Below, one piece after another: positions 16,916 through 24,248 of a DNA stretch of 64,000 nt. The DNA is from a virus: the IMG/VR virus record IMGVR_UViG_3300020578_000064, positions 1-64,000 of that record. One strand, 5' to 3'. A program made the position numbers and the translations under genes. The number at the start of each line of letters is the position of its first letter. Positions within the stretch are counted from its first letter, which is position 1. The notes under the pieces were generated by a model. It saw only the letters and a list, made by a program, of their open reading frames with translations, did not search any database and was not told the DNA's origin.

Positions 16916-18255
16916 TGGCGCGCCTGAAGCAGCACGGCGGCTGGAACCCGAGCCTCGAGACGAGAGCCAGGGGGGTACTCGCGCTCCGCTACTCCGAGCC
17001 GGCCGGCTCGCTCGAGTTCGCCAAGGCCGGGACAGGTATCCCGTGCGGCGAGAGCTTCATCTCGTCCGCTAAGGAGTGCAGGCTCGATGCCGGCGAGCGC
17101 AAGAGGCTGATCGACAGCCTCGGCGCCTCCGGCGAGACCAGGAAGAAGCTCGAGGAGCTCGACGACAAGCAGCTCAGCCGCGTGGCCGAGGGCGTCAAGA
17201 AGAAGCTCAGCGTCGAGCAGGCCGTGAGGGCATCCAACACCGTCGACACGCTATCCGCGACGGTCTCGGGCGGCAGGCAGGCCGCCGGCGTGACCCTGCA
17301 GGACCCGGGCGAGGCCGCGAAGTACGTCAAGTTCTACGAGAGCGGCGGCGACCGGACCTACAGGCCGCCCCACGACACCTCTGAGGCCGAGGTCAATTTT
17401 GTCATCGACAGGATGAAGGCCGAGAAGACCTGGGGCAAGGTGAGCGGCAAGCTCGACGGCAAGGGGACCCCCGAGGCCGGCATGCGCGCCGAGGCGTGGG
17501 GCGACCAGCCCAAGGACGCCCGCGCCAAGGCCGTCCTCAAGTCTCTCATGGACAACGACTTCAAGGACGTCAACGGCAAGTTCCTGCCCTGGAGCACAGG
17601 CATGCAGCTCGACCACAGGCTGGCGGGCTCGATGGGCGGCAAGGACTCGCCCAACAACTGGATCTGGGTGAGCACCGCCACGAACCAGACGAAGGGTAAC
17701 ATCGAGGCCGGCGTCCGCGCCAAGGGCCTCACGGGTAAGGCGGCGGAGGACTACCTCAACACGCAGCTGCTCAAGAAGCTCAGGGAGAACGCCGCGATGT
17801 CAGCGGACGAGGTGGCCAGGGTCAAGGGCGCCGGCAGCGCGGCGGCGGCCGAAAAGGCCCAGCGCCGCCAGGCGCTCAAGGAGAACATGCCGCTGATGAC
17901 GCAGAAGCAGATCGGCGACATGCTGGCCACGGCGAAGATGGGCGAGATCAAGGACATGCTGCAGGCGTCGGTCCAGGGCAGCGCCGGGGCCGCGTGGGTC
18001 AAGAAGGGCGGGTCGAGGGGCCAGACGGCGTACCCGACCGTGGGCGAGGGCAGGGCGCTCGTCCGCATGCGCTGGGGCTTCAAGCTCGAGGAGTCCGACC
18101 TCAAGAGCATCGGCCAGGCGATCGCGAGCTCCAAGAACGACTCGCGCCCGCGGTCGGAGATCCTGAAGGACGTGGAGGCCCGCTTCGGCCCCACCAGCGG
18201 CCTGACGGCCGCGGAGCGGGTGGCGATCCTGAACGCGGCCGGAGGGGAGGGCTGA
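16915..18255 (+). CDS. Tagged HNH-like nuclease candidate
   Basis: This is a 446-residue protein. The N-terminal QHGGWNPSLE segment is shared with the 18257 gene. The two-cysteine module is a variant, GTGIPCGESFISSAKECR (Cys44, Cys55), a CG-x-SFI-x-C form. Residues 228-262 read GMQLDHRLAGSMGGKDSPNN followed by WIWVSTATNQTKGN, which fits the His-Me-finger/HNH pattern (DH, then NN, then N-x-x-KGN). The flanks are helical. It is a nuclease candidate that could attack host DNA or process phage DNA. It sits between a kinase partner gene and kinase-like gene 3, one base from the latter. Confidence 0.65.
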   Translation: MARLKQHGGWNPSLETRARGVLALRYSEPAGSLEFAKAGTGIPCGESFISSAKECRLDAGERKRLIDSLGASGETRKKLEELDDKQLSRVAEGVKKKLSVEQAVRASNTVDTLSATVSGGRQAAGVTLQDPGEAAKYVKFYESGGDRTYRPPHDTSEAEVNFVIDRMKAEKTWGKVSGKLDGKGTPEAGMRAEAWGDQPKDARAKAVLKSLMDNDFKDVNGKFLPWSTGMQLDHRLAGSMGGKDSPNNWIWVSTATNQTKGNIEAGVRAKGLTGKAAEDYLNTQLLKKLRENAAMSADEVARVKGAGSAAAAEKAQRRQALKENMPLMTQKQIGDMLATAKMGEIKDMLQASVQGSAGAAWVKKGGSRGQTAYPTVGEGRALVRMRWGFKLEESDLKSIGQAIASSKNDSRPRSEILKDVEARFGPTSGLTAAERVAILNAAGGEG

Positions 18256-18256
18256 C

Positions 18257-20617
18257 ATGGACAAGCTAACGCAGCACGGCGGCTTCGACCCGTCGCTCGA
18301 GAGCGAGGTGCGCGACGCGCTGCTCGCCGAGTTCACGGAGGGCGGCGGCGCCGGGGACTTCGACTTCGCGCAGGTCTGCCAGCGGCCCGACGGCAGCGTC
18401 TACGGGACGCAGGGCCAGTGCCGCAAGGGCACGCCCATCTCCTACCGCCCGGGCGACCGCCAGGGCGACGTGTACAACAAGGGCCGCGCGGCCGGCATGA
18501 GGGTCGAGTCGATCCTCGACGAGAACAAACGCCTCCGCGAGGAGAAGGGTCTCAAGATGGTCAAGGGCCCAGAGGCTGTACAGTCGCTGGTCCGCAGGCT
18601 GAACGAGCGGATGGGCGTGACGCAGAGGCCCGCCGACGTCAAGGGCGTGAAGACCCCGGAGCAGGCGGCAAAGGCCATCAAGGGCGCCGAGCCCAAGAAG
18701 GAGAAGCTCACCGGCGTCGTCAACGAGAAGTTCCTCAACGTTCGCAACGCGCGCGAACTCCAGAAGATCCTCGACGAGCGGCAGCTCAACGCGGGCCAGA
18801 GGAAGAAGATCGAGGAGGCCCTGGCCGCGAGGGCCAGCGAGGTCGGGCGCGTCCGCGGCATGGGCAACGAAACGCTGGACCGCCGCGTCCGCGGGCTCGA
18901 GCAGGAGCGCTACCTGGCCGGGCCGTATTATGATGTTGTTCGCAAAGTGCTGGAGCGCGCCAAACTCGGCCGCGACCCGGACCAGATCAAGCGGGCCCAG
19001 GAGGCCTTCGATAGGGTACGGGCCGAGGACATGTCCCGCTTCAGGAAGGATCGCGAGGCCAGGGGCGAGCAGATGGCGCGCCGCAAGGGTGAGGCAGCCG
19101 CGCCGGTCAAGGAGACCAAGAAGCCCGCGAAGGCGGCCCAGGAAAAGCCCTCGATGCAGGTCAACAAGCGGTTCCTGAAGAAGGAGACCACGCAGAAGCT
19201 GCAGGAGTACCTGGACAACCGCAAGCTCTACGCCTACCAGCGGAAGGCCATCGAGGCCGAGCTGAAACGGCGCGAGCAGGGCGGCAGGGGCGCCGAGCCC
19301 AAACCGGCCGCGAAGCCGCGCGACGCGCAGGCGCGCAAGGCGGCCATCGAGGATGTCAACAGGCAGATTGAGGCAATCAGACGCAGGCGCAACGAGCCGG
19401 CGTACCAGAAGCCGGACCAGAAGGCGTTCCTCGACAGCCTCGAGAAGGGCCTGATCCGCAAGCGCATGGACATCGAGGCCGGCGTCGCGCCAGTCAAGGC
19501 GGGGGCGAAGGACGCCAGCACCGCCGTCCTGATGAAGCGCGCGGCGCAGCCGGGGTCGGCTGGCAGGGAGGCCCGGCGCGAGCTTGGTCAGAAGCTACGG
19601 GAGAAGAATGCAAAGCTCGCCGCCCAGCCCGAGATAGCCTCGGCCAAGCCAAAGCAAATCAACCAGAAGTTCCTCGCTCAGCCGACCGACAAGCTGCAGG
19701 CGGTGCTCCGCCGCGGGGACCTCGGCGCGGCCCAGCGCCGGAAGATCGAGGAGGAGCTCGGCGGCCGCGGGGTGACACCCGCCGGCCCCGTGAAGGTCAC
19801 TGCTGGTATGACGACCGCCACAGCCGTGAAGGCCGGCTGGAAGCTCGACCGGGCGGTAAAAGACTACGATCCGATCGCTACCTACGGCCAGACCAACAAT
19901 CGGCTGCTGGCCAAAGGAGCGTTCGGCGCTGCCTACCGCACCGACGGCCCGCCGCCCGGCGTCATCAAGCAGGGCAAGATCGGAGAGCACGAGGCCGAGG
20001 TGTGGCAGAAGCTCCAGAGCACCGGCCGCGTCCCCGAGTTCCACGGGGCAGTCGTCAGTCCGAACATGCGCGTTGTCGGCGCCGGCTATGGCGGCCACGT
20101 GAAGGAGGGCCAGGGCTACCTCGGCATCGGCGAGGCCAAGGGCGTCCCGGTCGGCCAGTACAACCCCCGCTCGGCCGCCGAGAAGAACAAGGTCCTCGAG
20201 GAGTACATCCGGACCCGCCGCGACATCCACCTGGCCGGCGTCGCCCACAACGACATGCACGGCAACAACGTCTTCTACGACAAGGCGACCGGCCGCATGC
20301 AGGCGATCGACTTCGGCCTGGCGCAGCCCAGCTACAAGGCCGCCCTCATGGAGGCCTTCGGCACGAACCAGGGCGACTGGCAGTCCGAGCGGTTCATCGG
20401 CCGCTACAAGGCGAGCGGCGGCGAGGCCCCGGCCTACTACCGCTTCCGCCGCAACCAGGAGAGGGTCAACCGCGCGCTCGAGGAGCTCGACATCGACACC
20501 AACCGCATGCGCGGCATGGGCATCCGGAACAAGCCGGAGCACATCGACCGGGTCCTCGACGGCATGTCGGAGACGGCCGCCAAAGCGTACGTCGAGATGC
20601 TGTACGACGGCGTCTAG
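18257..20617 (+). CDS. Tagged protein-kinase-like protein 3 with triplicated linker repeat
   Basis: This is a 786-residue protein. It has QHGGFDPSLE, the two-cysteine module (Cys41 and Cys55 in VCQRPDGSVYGTQGQCRKG), then three copies of a roughly 37-residue helical repeat at about 155-192, 302-339 and 468-504 (N-x-[KR]-FL, LQ, L, QR-[KR]-x-IE-x-L). The kinase-like domain at about 545-740 has AKGAFGAAY, Lys571 in VIKQG, GEHEAEV, HNDMHGNN (664-671, Asp666, Asn670 or Asn671) and DFG (685-687), so it looks intact. A 51-residue partner gene follows. It is probably the largest effector of the cassette; the target is unknown. Confidence 0.8.
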   Translation: MDKLTQHGGFDPSLESEVRDALLAEFTEGGGAGDFDFAQVCQRPDGSVYGTQGQCRKGTPISYRPGDRQGDVYNKGRAAGMRVESILDENKRLREEKGLKMVKGPEAVQSLVRRLNERMGVTQRPADVKGVKTPEQAAKAIKGAEPKKEKLTGVVNEKFLNVRNARELQKILDERQLNAGQRKKIEEALAARASEVGRVRGMGNETLDRRVRGLEQERYLAGPYYDVVRKVLERAKLGRDPDQIKRAQEAFDRVRAEDMSRFRKDREARGEQMARRKGEAAAPVKETKKPAKAAQEKPSMQVNKRFLKKETTQKLQEYLDNRKLYAYQRKAIEAELKRREQGGRGAEPKPAAKPRDAQARKAAIEDVNRQIEAIRRRRNEPAYQKPDQKAFLDSLEKGLIRKRMDIEAGVAPVKAGAKDASTAVLMKRAAQPGSAGREARRELGQKLREKNAKLAAQPEIASAKPKQINQKFLAQPTDKLQAVLRRGDLGAAQRRKIEEELGGRGVTPAGPVKVTAGMTTATAVKAGWKLDRAVKDYDPIATYGQTNNRLLAKGAFGAAYRTDGPPPGVIKQGKIGEHEAEVWQKLQSTGRVPEFHGAVVSPNMRVVGAGYGGHVKEGQGYLGIGEAKGVPVGQYNPRSAAEKNKVLEEYIRTRRDIHLAGVAHNDMHGNNVFYDKATGRMQAIDFGLAQPSYKAALMEAFGTNQGDWQSERFIGRYKASGGEAPAYYRFRRNQERVNRALEELDIDTNRMRGMGIRNKPEHIDRVLDGMSETAAKAYVEMLYDGV

Positions 20618-20657
20618 CCCGCATAATACCACGAAGAGCACCGACACCACACACACC

Positions 20658-20813
20658 ATGGCCAGCAAGTACGTGGAGCTGATGACCAAGCGCAAGGCCG
20701 CCCTGTTCAAGGGCGACGAGGCGGAGGCCGAGCGGCTCCTCACACTAGCCGAGCAGCTCGCAGAGCGCGGCAAGGTATCCGACGACGAATTTTTGGCGGC
20801 AGCCTACCTATGA
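20658..20813 (+). CDS. 51-residue partner of kinase-like gene 3
   Basis: The product is 51 residues, starting MASKYVELMTKRKAALFKGD and ending GKVSDDEFLAAAYL. It is a paralogue of the 16763-16915 protein and sits in the same place after a kinase-like gene. The gap of 40 bases before it has a GCATAATACC sequence, resembling a -10 box, so it may be transcribed separately. It overlaps the next gene as ATGA. Confidence 0.7.
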   Translation: MASKYVELMTKRKAALFKGDEAEAERLLTLAEQLAERGKVSDDEFLAAAYL

Positions 20814-21433
20814 CAGACAGAGCACCAGAGCAGCGCGTCGTCGACTACCTGGAGTCGAACGGCTATAGGCCGGACGCGATCATCCGCTACCTCGAGGCGA
20901 TGGTCGAGAAGGAGTGGGCGCAGAGCGACTTCGCCGAGTGCGGGCCCGGGGAGAAGATGACCTTCGGCGTCTGCCGCAAGATCGGGGAGGCCCCGGCCGC
21001 GCAGCCCGCCCAGCAGGGCGCGGCGCCGTCGCAGCCCCAGGCGCAGCAGCCCGGGCAGCCGGCGGCCGCAGGCCAGCAGCCGAAGCCGAAGGAGCAGCCC
21101 AAGTCCCCCATGGAGGAGAAGCTCGAGAAGGCTGCCAAGTCGCAGGGCTCCGACCCGACCAACAACAAGAAGGTCGTGATCGACGGTAAGGCATACGGCT
21201 GGGCGATCCAGGGTGGCAAGCCGATCATGGTCGAGTGGGGCTCCGTGGCCGGCGAGAAGAAGGTAGGGCCTAAGCCCGCGAAGCCAAAACGCCAGGGGCG
21301 CGGCGGCGGGTCCCGCGCCGGCGGCGGCGGCAACGCCAGCCGGATCGAGGGCCTGGAGAGGGCGCTCGAGGGCCAGGTCAACGAGGCCGGGCGCCAGGCT
21401 ATCATGGACCAGATCAAGGAGCTGGGCGGGTAA
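20810..21433 (+). CDS. Tagged protein with divergent two-cysteine module and Pro/Gln linker
   Basis: This is a 207-residue protein. The N-terminal 38 residues look like a helical domain, then SDFAECGPGEKMTFGVCRK (Cys44, Cys55) is a degenerate form of the cassette module. An Ala/Pro/Gln-rich linker (60-95) is followed by a short domain NKKVVIDGKAYGWAIQGGKP, which could be a small beta fold, a Gly/Arg-rich segment and a helical end. It is the last tagged gene; its stop lies in a GGGTAAGA box. The function is unknown. Confidence 0.65.
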   Translation: MTDRAPEQRVVDYLESNGYRPDAIIRYLEAMVEKEWAQSDFAECGPGEKMTFGVCRKIGEAPAAQPAQQGAAPSQPQAQQPGQPAAAGQQPKPKEQPKSPMEEKLEKAAKSQGSDPTNNKKVVIDGKAYGWAIQGGKPIMVEWGSVAGEKKVGPKPAKPKRQGRGGGSRAGGGGNASRIEGLERALEGQVNEAGRQAIMDQIKELGG

Positions 21434-21434
21434 G
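21427..21434 (+). promoter_or_regulatory. GGGTAAGA box upstream of hyperacidic gene
   Basis: The box contains the TAA stop of the upstream gene and lies 29 bases before the next start, a spacing close to that at 11349. It may separate the tagged cassette from the following transcript. Confidence 0.35.
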
Positions 21435-21463
21435 ACACGTGGGTACCAACCCACGGAAACAAC

Positions 21464-22240
21464 ATGTCCGGATTCGGAAGCTTCTCCCAGGAGGCCTACG
21501 AGCAGCTCCAGCAGGCCTACGCCGCCCAGCTGCAGAAGGCCGAGGAGACGGAGGAGCAGGGCGTCAAGGTCGGCTCCGACACGCTCGGCGTCGAGACCGC
21601 ACCGGTGCGGTCCGCGTGGCTCGACAAGACCGGCCTCTGGCAGTACCCCGACGGGCGCGGCGAGAGGCAGGACGTCGAGCAGAAGCAGCAGGACCTGCTG
21701 GCCGCGCTCCGCGACAGCGAGGGCAACCTCCCGGCCGACGACGACGAACTCGAGCTGTCGGACATGTCCGACGAGGAGCTCGACGCCATGATCGACGAGG
21801 TGCTCGCCGAGATCGACGGCGAGGGGGAAGCCGACCCCGGCGATGACGGGGACGACGACGCCGACCCGGAGTTTGACGCGCTGGTCCAGCGGATGCTCGA
21901 GGGCATCGACGAGGACACGACCGACGAGGAGATCGACGCGATGCTCGACGAGCTGCTCGGCCCCGCGGACGACGAGGAAGAAGAGGACGAAAGCGAGGAA
22001 CCCGATGGCGACGGCGAGCCGGAGCCCGAGCCCGACGCCGACGACATCGCGGCCAGGATCGCCGAGCTCAAGGCCGAGCTGGCGGCGCTGACCGAAGACG
22101 GCGAGGAAGAGGAGGAGGAGGAGGAGGAGGACGAGGACTACGCGCCCGAGGAAACCCAGGGCGAAGAGGAGGAAACCGAGCCCGACGTAACCGAAGACGA
22201 AACCGAGGAGGAGGACCCCTCTGATGATGAACCTAACTGA
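21464..22240 (+). CDS. Hyperacidic protein
   Basis: In this 258-residue protein the last 180 residues are dominated by Asp and Glu, with helical pieces such as MSDEELDAMIDEVLAEIDGE and DEEIDAMLDELLG repeated, and a poly-Glu run near residue 220. The first 90 residues are less biased (SQEAYEQLQQAYAAQL). Extreme acidity suggests a DNA mimic, a chaperone for the basic neighbours, or a scaffold; none can be chosen from sequence. It overlaps the next gene by 17 bases. Confidence 0.6.
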   Translation: MSGFGSFSQEAYEQLQQAYAAQLQKAEETEEQGVKVGSDTLGVETAPVRSAWLDKTGLWQYPDGRGERQDVEQKQQDLLAALRDSEGNLPADDDELELSDMSDEELDAMIDEVLAEIDGEGEADPGDDGDDDADPEFDALVQRMLEGIDEDTTDEEIDAMLDELLGPADDEEEEDESEEPDGDGEPEPEPDADDIAARIAELKAELAALTEDGEEEEEEEEEDEDYAPEETQGEEEETEPDVTEDETEEEDPSDDEPN

Positions 22241-22712
22241 CACGCTGGTGGGGCAGGTGATCCCCGTCGGCGACCTGCTCAAGAAGAACAAGGAGCGCCG
22301 CGAGAGGGTCGAGGCCCTCATCCCCAAGGACCGCGACAACTACGTCGTCGGCGACGACGTGATGCGCGAGATCATGGGCCGCAAGCGCGCCCGGATGGAG
22401 CAGTCCCGCCAGAACCGGGTCAACTACCAGGAGGAGGCCTACGGTGTCAACCACCGCGAGTGGTCCGGCGACATGCGCAAGGCCCTCCAGGACGGCAAGA
22501 TGAAGGGCGGTTTCGCCGGCCCGGACATGTCGTTCCCGATCGCGTCGCCCGGCGACGTGTCGGCGGCCTGGTCCTCCGTGGGCCGCGCCAAGGACCCGGA
22601 CGCGGTGATGCGCGCAATCATCCGCATTGCGAAGGAGCACGGCTGGGAGCAGGGCCTCCCGAAGACCGTGCGCGACCGTATGAGGGCCGGGAAGTCCGGC
22701 CTCCCAGAGTAA
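22224..22712 (+). CDS. DUF6582-like phage protein
   Basis: In this 162-residue protein the C-terminal half (DMSFPIASPGDVSAAWSSVG, then IIRIAKEHGWEQGLP) resembles a domain often placed at the end of phage head or protease proteins (DUF6582-like; I recognise the pattern, not a known activity). The N-terminal half is basic and helical. Two ATG codons at 22224 and 22227 can serve as start. It follows the hyperacidic gene with overlap and ends 16 bases before the next gene, which has an AGGAGGG ribosome site. Confidence 0.55.
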   Translation: MMNLTDTLVGQVIPVGDLLKKNKERRERVEALIPKDRDNYVVGDDVMREIMGRKRARMEQSRQNRVNYQEEAYGVNHREWSGDMRKALQDGKMKGGFAGPDMSFPIASPGDVSAAWSSVGRAKDPDAVMRAIIRIAKEHGWEQGLPKTVRDRMRAGKSGLPE

Positions 22713-22728
22713 CACGCAGGAGGGCGCC

Positions 22729-23193
22729 ATGCCTACTTTCCTAGAACCCCTCTACCCCGCCCTCGCGGGCATCATCATCGGCGTCGCCACCATGGGCGCC
22801 AGGAAGGTGCTCGAGAAGGTCAACGCGCGCAAGTACGCGCCCCTGCTGGCCAAGGTCTACGACGTCGTCGACCCGCTGCTGGACAAGTACTACACAGGCT
22901 GGAGCGGCAGCACGATCGACACCGTGCTCGAGCTGGCCTTCTACTCCGTCGGCGACGGCGAGCTGACCAGGGAGGAGGCCCAGCGGGCCGTCCAACTGGC
23001 GAAGGAGCGGTTCCTGCCGGACGTCGCCAAGGCCAAGCAGCTCGACCCGTCGACCCCCGAGGGCCGCAAGTCCCTGGAGATCGCCGAGATGGTGCTGAAA
23101 ATGGAGGAGGGCGTCGACAAGGACAAGCTCGTCGACCTGGCGAAGGCGTCCGTCCCACTCGGGCCCGCCGAGCGGCTGCTCGGGCTGTTCTGA
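22729..23193 (+). CDS. Small protein with N-terminal membrane segment
   Basis: This 154-residue protein has a hydrophobic N-terminus (YPALAGIIIGVATMGARKVL) that can span a membrane once, followed by a soluble helical region ending in PLGPAERLLGLF. An AGGAGGG lies seven bases before the ATG. Together with the next gene, which also starts with a membrane segment, this could be a lysis pair, but no lysin is visible nearby. The function is not assigned. Confidence 0.55.
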   Translation: MPTFLEPLYPALAGIIIGVATMGARKVLEKVNARKYAPLLAKVYDVVDPLLDKYYTGWSGSTIDTVLELAFYSVGDGELTREEAQRAVQLAKERFLPDVAKAKQLDPSTPEGRKSLEIAEMVLKMEEGVDKDKLVDLAKASVPLGPAERLLGLF

Positions 23194-23217
23194 CGCGAGG
23201 CGGAGCCGGACAGCCCC

Positions 23218-23532
23218 ATGATCGAGATGATCAGCGGAATCGTTATCCCAGTCGTCATCTCCATCTTCGGAGCTGCCGGCTGGGCCGCCGACCGCAACGG
23301 AAAACACATCGACCGGCGATTCTCCGAGATCGTCGAGCTCGTGGCCAGGAACGAGGGCCACATTGAAAAAATCGAGAGGGAGCTCCGCGACCTCGAGATC
23401 AACCTGCCGCAGAAGTTCGTCATGCGCGAGGAGTTCGTCCACCGCATGAGCGACGGCGCGAAGAAGATGGACTACCTTGTCGAGCAGGTCGACGCCATCA
23501 AGAACATGCTGATGTTCGGGAGGGAGAAGTGA
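23218..23532 (+). CDS. Small membrane-anchored coiled-coil protein
   Basis: This 104-residue protein starts MIEMISGIVIPVVISIFGAA, one transmembrane segment, followed by charged coiled coil (HIEKIERELRDLEINLPQKF, then KKMDYLVEQVDAIKNML). This layout is common for phage spanin-like or holin-accessory proteins, but no lipobox is present. GTGA overlaps the next start. Confidence 0.55.
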   Translation: MIEMISGIVIPVVISIFGAAGWAADRNGKHIDRRFSEIVELVARNEGHIEKIERELRDLEINLPQKFVMREEFVHRMSDGAKKMDYLVEQVDAIKNMLMFGREK

Positions 23533-23696
23533 CGCGCGACATCTGCGCCCGGAGCAAGTCCTCCGGGAAGACGTGGGAGCAGCGCCGCAACTCCCTCAGG
23601 AGGAACCTGAACGCCCAGGGCTTCGCGCCCGACGCCGTCGAGAAGGTGCTCGCGATGCTCTTCTCGGCATGCACCAAGAAAATGCCCGAGGCCTGA
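23529..23696 (+). CDS. Short basic protein, 55 residues
   Basis: The GTG start overlaps the upstream stop as GTGA. The product (starting MTRDICARSKSSGKTWEQRR, ending CTKKMPEA) has two Cys far apart and a helical middle (PDAVEKVLAMLFSA). It ends 3 bases before the next ATG. The family is unknown; the tight packing supports translation. Confidence 0.55.
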   Translation: MTRDICARSKSSGKTWEQRRNSLRRNLNAQGFAPDAVEKVLAMLFSACTKKMPEA

Positions 23697-23699
23697 CCA

Positions 23700-24248
23700 A
23701 TGCCAGTTAAGAAAGGAAAAGGCTGCGTAGCCGACGTGATGCGCGAGTGGAAGGCGGGGACGCTGCACTCGGGCGAGAAGGGAAAGGTCGTCAAGGACCA
23801 GAAGCAAGCGGTCGCCATCGCCCTGTCGATGTGCGGCGCCAGCAAGCAGCAGGCCAAGTCGTACGAGGAGTACGCGCTAGGCCTCGTCACCGAGATGAAG
23901 GACTCCTACGCCGAGAGGGGCTGCAAGCGCCAGGCGATGGCGATCGGGTACCCGACGCCCACGTTCTCGGAGGAGGACACGCGCATGGCCTTCGCCCAGC
24001 TGCGCAAGCTGCAGGCGGACACCTCGCACCTCATCATGATGATGGAGTCCGAGATGATGGCCGGGCGCATGCCGGAGATCGAGGCGTGGATGGAGGCCAA
24101 GATCACCCTGGCCGCCGACTACATGTCCGCCGTGCACGACTACGCGATGTACGGCCCGGGTCTGGAGGTCGAGGAGGAGGACGAAGAGGAGGAGCCGGAG
24201 GGCTACTCCGCGTTCAACAGGTTCGGGTACGCCGAGGGAAAGGGCTGA
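23700..24248 (+). CDS. DUF6496-like phage protein (0-frame product)
   Basis: This is a 182-residue protein. The N-terminus is a clear DUF6496-type segment (KKGKGCVADVMREWKAGTLH, SGEKGKVV, QAVAIALSMCG), a short basic module often found in phage structural proteins. The middle is helical (FAQLRKLQADTSHLIMMMES) and the C-terminus is acidic. The frame ends at a stop directly after GGGAAAG, a known -1 slippery heptamer, and the -1 frame continues as a DUF5824-like domain without its own ATG. A longer 334-residue fusion is therefore possible. Confidence 0.7.
   Translation: MPVKKGKGCVADVMREWKAGTLHSGEKGKVVKDQKQAVAIALSMCGASKQQAKSYEEYALGLVTEMKDSYAERGCKRQAMAIGYPTPTFSEEDTRMAFAQLRKLQADTSHLIMMMESEMMAGRMPEIEAWMEAKITLAADYMSAVHDYAMYGPGLEVEEEDEEEEPEGYSAFNRFGYAEGKG
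24236..24242 (+). promoter_or_regulatory. Candidate -1 ribosomal frameshift site G GGA AAG
   Basis: The heptamer is in the X-XXY-YYZ register of the upstream frame and the 0-frame stop TGA follows at 24246-24248. It is the same heptamer used in the lambda G/GT tail-chaperone frameshift. The new frame (next codon at 24242) stays open to 24703. Purine-rich GAGGAGGAG at 24186-24194 upstream is rather far for a stimulating ribosome site. Confidence 0.55.

Noticed and set aside
22729-23532. Holin/spanin lysis pair
   Set aside because: Both proteins have one membrane segment, but there is no lipobox and no endolysin nearby, so they were left without a lysis name.
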